A stretch of DNA of 64,000 nt from UMGS1279 sp045536815 (GTDB lineage: Bacteria > Bacillota > Clostridia > Oscillospirales > Acutalibacteraceae). The notes beneath the pieces are model-generated. The model was not told the DNA's origin, searched no databases, and worked only from the letters and a program-made list of their open reading frames with translations. The position numbers and the translations under genes are program-made. Location of the stretch: the NCBI GenBank assembly GCA_045536815.1, contig JAZSOH010000017.1, forward strand, positions 1 to 64,000, in the 5' to 3' direction. Below, one piece after another: positions 60,379 through 64,000 of this stretch (its first letter is position 1; each line of letters opens with the position of its first letter).

Positions 60379-60801
60379 TTAGAGGTTATATTCCTCAGCG
60401 ATTATATCCATACGTTCCTCGCTGCAGCCTGCATCTTCACCGCTCCAGTTATCGGGACGCCAAATTTCAAAGAAATCGGACATACCTATAAAACTCGCTT
60501 CGCCTTCAAGATTTGCGAACTCGCGAAGCTTAAGCGGAATAAGCGCCCTACCCTGAGCATCACATTCGAGGGTTGTTGCGCTTGAATAAATTTTTCTTTT
60601 AAAATCACTTGCCTTTGCGGGAAGTGCGCGAAGCTTTTCATCAAGTACCTTCCACTCTTCCTCAGAATATACCCTAAGGCAAGGCCTACTATCAATACTG
60701 CGGCAAATTATAAAGTTTTCGCCAAGCTCTTCACGAAACTTTGAGGGAATAAACGCTCTTCCCTTTTTGTCAATATTATGTTGATATTCGCCGAAGAACA
60801 T
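60379..60801 (-). CDS. mraZ: Transcriptional regulator MraZ
   Basis: A 140-aa AbrB-like protein with two DPSF-type repeats (GEYQHNIDKKGRAFIPSKFRE at residues near 4-24, and DAQGRALIPLKLREFA in the second half). In other bacteria MraZ forms a ring and binds direct repeats upstream of its own operon. The start is the ATG after GAGGGGAG. Repeats of AAAGTG lie between promoter and start codon, consistent with autoregulation of the dcw cluster. Confidence 0.95.
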   Translation of the reverse strand: MFFGEYQHNIDKKGRAFIPSKFREELGENFIICRSIDSRPCLRVYSEEEWKVLDEKLRALPAKASDFKRKIYSSATTLECDAQGRALIPLKLREFANLEGEASFIGMSDFFEIWRPDNWSGEDAGCSEERMDIIAEEYNL

Positions 60802-60813
60802 TTTTACTCCCCT

Positions 60814-60870
60814 CACTTTCACCACTTTTATTGCTTTGTGGTGGAATTTTACTCCACTTTCCACCACTTT
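60814..60870 (-). promoter_or_regulatory. MraZ boxes (paired AAAGTG repeats)
   Basis: On the minus strand AAAGTG occurs at 60865-60870 and 60855-60860 (10-bp period), and again at 60823-60828 and 60814-60819 (9-bp period). The repeats follow the -10 element and precede the ribosome site. They match the AAAGTG-type direct repeats described for MraZ in Mollicutes, so repression by road-block is likely. Confidence 0.6.
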
Positions 60871-60879
60871 TATAAATCC

Positions 60880-60907
60880 ATTATAACACCTTTTTATGAT
60901 TTTGCAA
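60880..60907 (-). promoter_or_regulatory. Promoter of dcw cluster
   Basis: Minus-strand TTGCAA (60902-60907), 16 bp, TATAAT (60880-60885), just upstream of the MraZ boxes. Confidence 0.7.
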
Positions 60908-60938
60908 GTATTTTTTTAAATTTTTTTGATTTTTTTGA

Positions 60939-60984
60939 TAAAAACAACAAAAAATGCAACACGCAATAAATTTCGCGTGTTGCA
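60939..60984 (-). terminator. Terminator after M20 peptidase gene
   Basis: TGCAACACGC (60955-60964) pairs with GCGTGTTGCA (60975-60984), followed on the minus strand by TTTTTTGTTGTTTTT. It insulates the M20 operon from the mraZ promoter. Confidence 0.8.
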
Positions 60985-61009
60985 TGCGTAAAAATATTAA
61001 ATTTTCTGT

Positions 61010-62458
61010 TTATCTGTTTTCTTGTGCTTTTATTATCTCTTTATAATAATCTACCGCCAAAGGAAGTGTGCCAATTTCAATATTCTCATTTAACCCGTGC
61101 ATACCGTCCATTTGTTCCGGACCATAGCAAACAGGACTAAATCTTACGCAGTTATCACAAACCTCACCATAAAACCTAGCATCAGTAGCACCCGTTACCA
61201 CATAAGGCATAATCCCTACCCCAGGGAATATTTTATTTATGCAATTCTTTGTTATTTCAAAAGGTTTTCCCTCTAGGTCAAGAGAATTTGATGGATAACC
61301 TTTATATATAACCTCGGTTTCAATATCGTACTCTTTGGCAATATCTGTAATAATTTTAATGCTTTCGTCGGTTGACTGGTGCGGAATATATCTCATATTA
61401 GCCGCAACGAAAGCTTCTTGCGGAATTACATTATATCCGTCAGAGCCCGACTGCATAGTAAAAGCAATGGTGGTTCTAAGCATTGCCGCCGCCTGAGCGC
61501 TTATAAGCGGCATAACCTTCTTTAAAAGAGGTGCAAAAAGCCAAAGATTTGCAAAGACAAATCTAAGCCCAAAGCCTTCGGCATATGGGGCGAGATTTTT
61601 AAACATTGAAGTAACCGCAGGCGACATTTTAGATTTAAAAGGATATTTAGTTTCTACACGGGCAACAAACTTTGAAAGACGCGCAATAGGTGTATTTCTT
61701 TTGGGGGCGCTGGAATGTCCACCCGTACTTTTGGCGATAAATTTAAGGTCGCCATATCCCTTTTCAAAAACGCCCACAGCGGCAAATGTGCCCGGCACCC
61801 CGCCTATCGGGTCATTTATAAGGCTGCCGCCCTCATCACAAAGCATAAAAAGTTTAATGCCCTGTTCTTTAAGCCAAGCCGCAAGCTTTGGCCCTCCGCT
61901 ACCGCCAATTTCTTCGGTGCAGCTACTCGCGAGATAAACATCACACTTTGGAACGTATCCCTCTTTAATCATCTCCTCAGCCGCCTGAAAGAAAGCCATT
62001 AAGCTACATTTTGTATCAGCTGCGCCTCTTCCCCACACCTTGCCCTCGGCAATTGTGCCCGAAAAAGGCTCATACTTCCACTCGCCGCTTGCCTCTACGA
62101 CATCCATATGGCTCATAATCCAAATTGGTGCCTTATCGGTTTTACCCTTCCATTTTAAAACAAGGTTGCCATCTATATTTGTTTTTTCACAAGTTTCAAA
62201 AACGGTGGGAAAAAGCTCTTTTAAAAGCTTATGAAACTCTAAAAACTTCTCTACACTTTGGTCGTTTCGGTTTGACACCGTTTCAAGCTGAACCATCTTA
62301 GAAAGCTTTTCAGCGTAAGTACTCAGTCTTTTATCATCCTTTGAATGCTCATAAAAGGTCTTCTTTTTTTGCATAAAAAGAGTTCTCAAAACAGCAATTA
62401 AAAGTAAAACAATAACTGCCACCAAAACTAAAAGCAAAGCATATCCAAAATACTTCAT
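61010..62458 (-). CDS. Membrane-anchored M20 family metallopeptidase
   Basis: A 482-aa di-zinc hydrolase with an N-terminal membrane anchor (about residues 4-28). The M20 ligands and catalytic residues are visible: His117 and Asp119 (SHMDVV), Asp148 (GRGAADTK), Glu182/Glu183 (CTEEIGG), Asp208, and a C-terminal His in GMHGLNEN. It resembles the carboxypeptidase S / PM20D1-like group, which act on peptides or N-acyl amino acids. GGGAG precedes the ATG, which overlaps the previous stop codon by one base. Whether the enzyme faces in or out is not certain. Confidence 0.88.
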   Translation of the reverse strand: MKYFGYALLLVLVAVIVLLLIAVLRTLFMQKKKTFYEHSKDDKRLSTYAEKLSKMVQLETVSNRNDQSVEKFLEFHKLLKELFPTVFETCEKTNIDGNLVLKWKGKTDKAPIWIMSHMDVVEASGEWKYEPFSGTIAEGKVWGRGAADTKCSLMAFFQAAEEMIKEGYVPKCDVYLASSCTEEIGGSGGPKLAAWLKEQGIKLFMLCDEGGSLINDPIGGVPGTFAAVGVFEKGYGDLKFIAKSTGGHSSAPKRNTPIARLSKFVARVETKYPFKSKMSPAVTSMFKNLAPYAEGFGLRFVFANLWLFAPLLKKVMPLISAQAAAMLRTTIAFTMQSGSDGYNVIPQEAFVAANMRYIPHQSTDESIKIITDIAKEYDIETEVIYKGYPSNSLDLEGKPFEITKNCINKIFPGVGIMPYVVTGATDARFYGEVCDNCVRFSPVCYGPEQMDGMHGLNENIEIGTLPLAVDYYKEIIKAQENR

Positions 62459-63147
62459 TACTCTTTCTCCCTTGTTTGCTTTTTAAATTTTATAAATGAA
62501 TGTGCAATTGTAATTGCGCCGCTAAGAAGCATTAACATACCAACGCTTCCAATAAGAGATGGCACAAAAACAAAGAGCAAGGACATAACCAAAAGCGGAA
62601 TTGCAACAAGGTGTTTACCCTTTCTGAAATATCTTGTAGCCATTGCACCAAAAAGTGCAGGCACAACATTAACAAACGCGGGTTTTAAAACCTCTGCCTC
62701 TAAAATAGGTGTAAGAGGAATAATAAGCGCAACGCCAAGAGCAATAATGATAGTTGTAACAAGCGAAGAGGTTGCAACCGAAATAGTTGAAACGATTTCA
62801 TTCTCGGTTGTGCCCGTTTTTGTGCCCGCAATATCTTTAGCATTTATTGCGCAAGGTATTTTCATATTTATAAGATTTCCCGTTACAAAAGCAAGATAGC
62901 CCCCGCCTGCACCTAGCATTGGAGTATAAATCAAAAATTCAACTATACAGCTTGGAATGTAGATTATAGCAATTTGTGCAAAGCCTTTTAAAAAAGCAGG
63001 GAAATTTGGCGTTGCATCTAGCACGAATCCCATCAAAAAAGGAGCAGCCACCAAAGCCAAAACTGCAATAGAAAGGAAAATACGGCCAATAATATGAGTG
63101 TTTCTATTATATTTTTCTAAAAATGCATTTCTATTTTCTTGGTTCAT
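62458..63147 (-). CDS. Multi-pass membrane protein of DUF5058 operon
   Basis: A 229-aa membrane protein with about five to six hydrophobic helices and a conserved-looking loop GAGGGYLAFVTGNLINMKIPCA, followed by NAKDIAGTKTGTTENE. I do not assign a named family with certainty. Its genetic coupling to a DUF5058 protein (13-base gap upstream) and to an M20 hydrolase (1-base overlap downstream) suggests the two membrane proteins form one transporter for the hydrolase's substrate or product (inference). GGAGGG precedes the ATG. Confidence 0.7.
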   Translation of the reverse strand: MNQENRNAFLEKYNRNTHIIGRIFLSIAVLALVAAPFLMGFVLDATPNFPAFLKGFAQIAIIYIPSCIVEFLIYTPMLGAGGGYLAFVTGNLINMKIPCAINAKDIAGTKTGTTENEIVSTISVATSSLVTTIIIALGVALIIPLTPILEAEVLKPAFVNVVPALFGAMATRYFRKGKHLVAIPLLVMSLLFVFVPSLIGSVGMLMLLSGAITIAHSFIKFKKQTREKE

Positions 63148-63160
63148 TTATTTTCCCTCC

Positions 63161-63910
63161 TTAAAAAATAATATTTGTAACTACTGCAGCAGCCATACCA
63201 ACAAGCATACTGCCCGCAATAGAGAAATTATCTAGCCATTCAATCTTCTTTTTCTCGGCAAAATAGTTAAATACAGCCATGGCTGCCGCCGCAAAAACGT
63301 AGGTTACAAGCTGCAAATATTCGCCAGTATATGTAACCTTTCCACCTGTAAACTGAAAAGCCTGTCCGATATAGCTGCCCGTATATGCCGTTATAAGACC
63401 TATAAACATAGCAATCATTGCATCGTCGCCAAAACTTTTACCGCTCTTATTTTTCTTAGGGTTAGCCTCAAGCCTTTTGCAGTAGCTTTTTCCGAAAAGT
63501 AGCATACAAATAACGCCCCAAATGATACCAACCGACATTAAAAGGGATATTGTTACAAAAGCTTCTGCCGTAATCTCATCGGCAAGGCCCTTAACAAGCC
63601 CTATACTTCTTGCAGCAATATCGGCAACGCTTGTTTCATAGTGAAGTGCACCAACAACCGAAAGCCTGAGCCACGGAAGAGGAAGTCCCAAAGAACCCGA
63701 AAGAGCAATTACACCAAGCAAGATGCTTATGCTTGGCAGTAAGGTAAAGGTAGCGCTTGAGGTTATGGTCTTTTTAAGCTTTGCCTTGTCCATACCAATT
63801 GCCACACCGGCTTTGTACGCTCTTATTAAGAAAACCAAACTATAAATCGCAATAAACAAGATTATCGACCCGCTTATTAAATATAAAAGCGGATGATTGA
63901 AAAGTTCCAT
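63161..63910 (-). CDS. DUF5058 family membrane protein
   Basis: A 249-aa protein with about six membrane helices. The segment GMDKAKLKKTITSSATFTLL and LPWLRLSVVGALHYE resemble DUF5058 proteins of Firmicutes, whose function is unknown but which are typically beside a second small membrane protein and a peptidase or amidohydrolase. The start is the ATG after AAAGGG; a longer frame reads through the promoter region. It is the first gene of a three-gene operon. Confidence 0.8.
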   Translation of the reverse strand: MELFNHPLLYLISGSIILFIAIYSLVFLIRAYKAGVAIGMDKAKLKKTITSSATFTLLPSISILLGVIALSGSLGLPLPWLRLSVVGALHYETSVADIAARSIGLVKGLADEITAEAFVTISLLMSVGIIWGVICMLLFGKSYCKRLEANPKKNKSGKSFGDDAMIAMFIGLITAYTGSYIGQAFQFTGGKVTYTGEYLQLVTYVFAAAAMAVFNYFAEKKKIEWLDNFSIAGSMLVGMAAAVVTNIIF

Positions 63911-63943
63911 CAATAAACACCCTTTCAAACTTAATATACATAT

Positions 63944-63972
63944 ATTATAAAGCCAAATCATATAAAAATCAA
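63944..63972 (-). promoter_or_regulatory. Promoter of DUF5058/M20 operon
   Basis: Minus-strand TTGATT (63967-63972), 17 bp, TATAAT (63944-63949), about 30 bases before the DUF5058 start. Confidence 0.75.
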
Positions 63973-64000
63973 CAAATAAAAAGAAGTGAAAATGATATAA

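Overview
The window is an AT-rich, densely coded chromosomal segment. Strong GGAGG-type ribosome binding sites, frequent TTG and GTG starts, sigma-A promoters with 17-bp spacers, a division and cell-wall (dcw) cluster, a general ECF transporter module, the YloU/FakA pair and a ClpE-like unfoldase point to a Firmicute. A SigH-like sigma factor, a YtvI-like membrane protein, a SPOCS (DUF3794)-LysM protein and a SpoVD-type PBP suggest an anaerobic Clostridia lineage with endospore ancestry, perhaps Oscillospirales. The species cannot be fixed from this sequence alone. No rRNA, CRISPR array, integrase, transposase or prophage was seen.

Layout. 1-1650 is a small accessory patch with two unrecognised genes, one a lipoprotein, sharing a promoter-proximal motif. 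1661-3049 (minus) holds secG, a zinc-ribbon protein, a degenerate tRNA-like sequence and sigH. 3180-5564 (plus) holds a phosphohexomutase and endonuclease III. 5607-8270 (minus) holds a DtxR-type regulator and a SecA2-like ATPase. 8341-12425 holds a phosphopantetheinyl transferase, holB, trpS with a tandem 159-bp structured-looking leader, and an aminotransferase. 12618-21740 (plus) holds ymdB, an orphan peptide-type binding lipoprotein, yloU-fakA-recG and a polar amino acid ABC transporter. 21983-25317 (minus) holds a branching enzyme, an odd 420-bp intergenic region, an acetyltransferase and a four-helix-bundle protein. Two tRNAs follow at 25515-25706.

25835-36650 is a long minus-strand housekeeping run: clpE, cvpA, a DUF5711 protein, truA, ecfT-ecfA2-ecfA1, a methyltransferase and ruvB-ruvA-ruvC. 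36832-40102 has a small membrane protein (plus) and an aspartate-pathway cluster (ACT regulator, hom, lysC; minus). 40313-43023 (plus) holds two sporulation-associated genes. 43077-48205 (minus) holds gpsA, plsY, der, a DUF512 protein, rpmF and yceD. 48418-60801 (minus) is the dcw cluster from mraZ to ftsZ, without murF, murD or murC. 61010-63910 (minus) holds a membrane-anchored M20 peptidase with two multi-pass membrane proteins.

How the genes work together. Most of the window supports envelope growth and division (dcw cluster, plsY-gpsA, secG, cvpA), recombination and repair (recG, ruvABC, nth), translation (trpS, truA, rpmF, tRNAs) and amino acid metabolism (lysC-hom, amino acid ABC transporter). 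The least ordinary parts are the duplicated element before trpS, T-arm-like sequences around glgB, the isolated SecA2 with a DtxR-type repressor, and the M20/DUF5058 operon. I found no unambiguous undescribed defence or mobile system.
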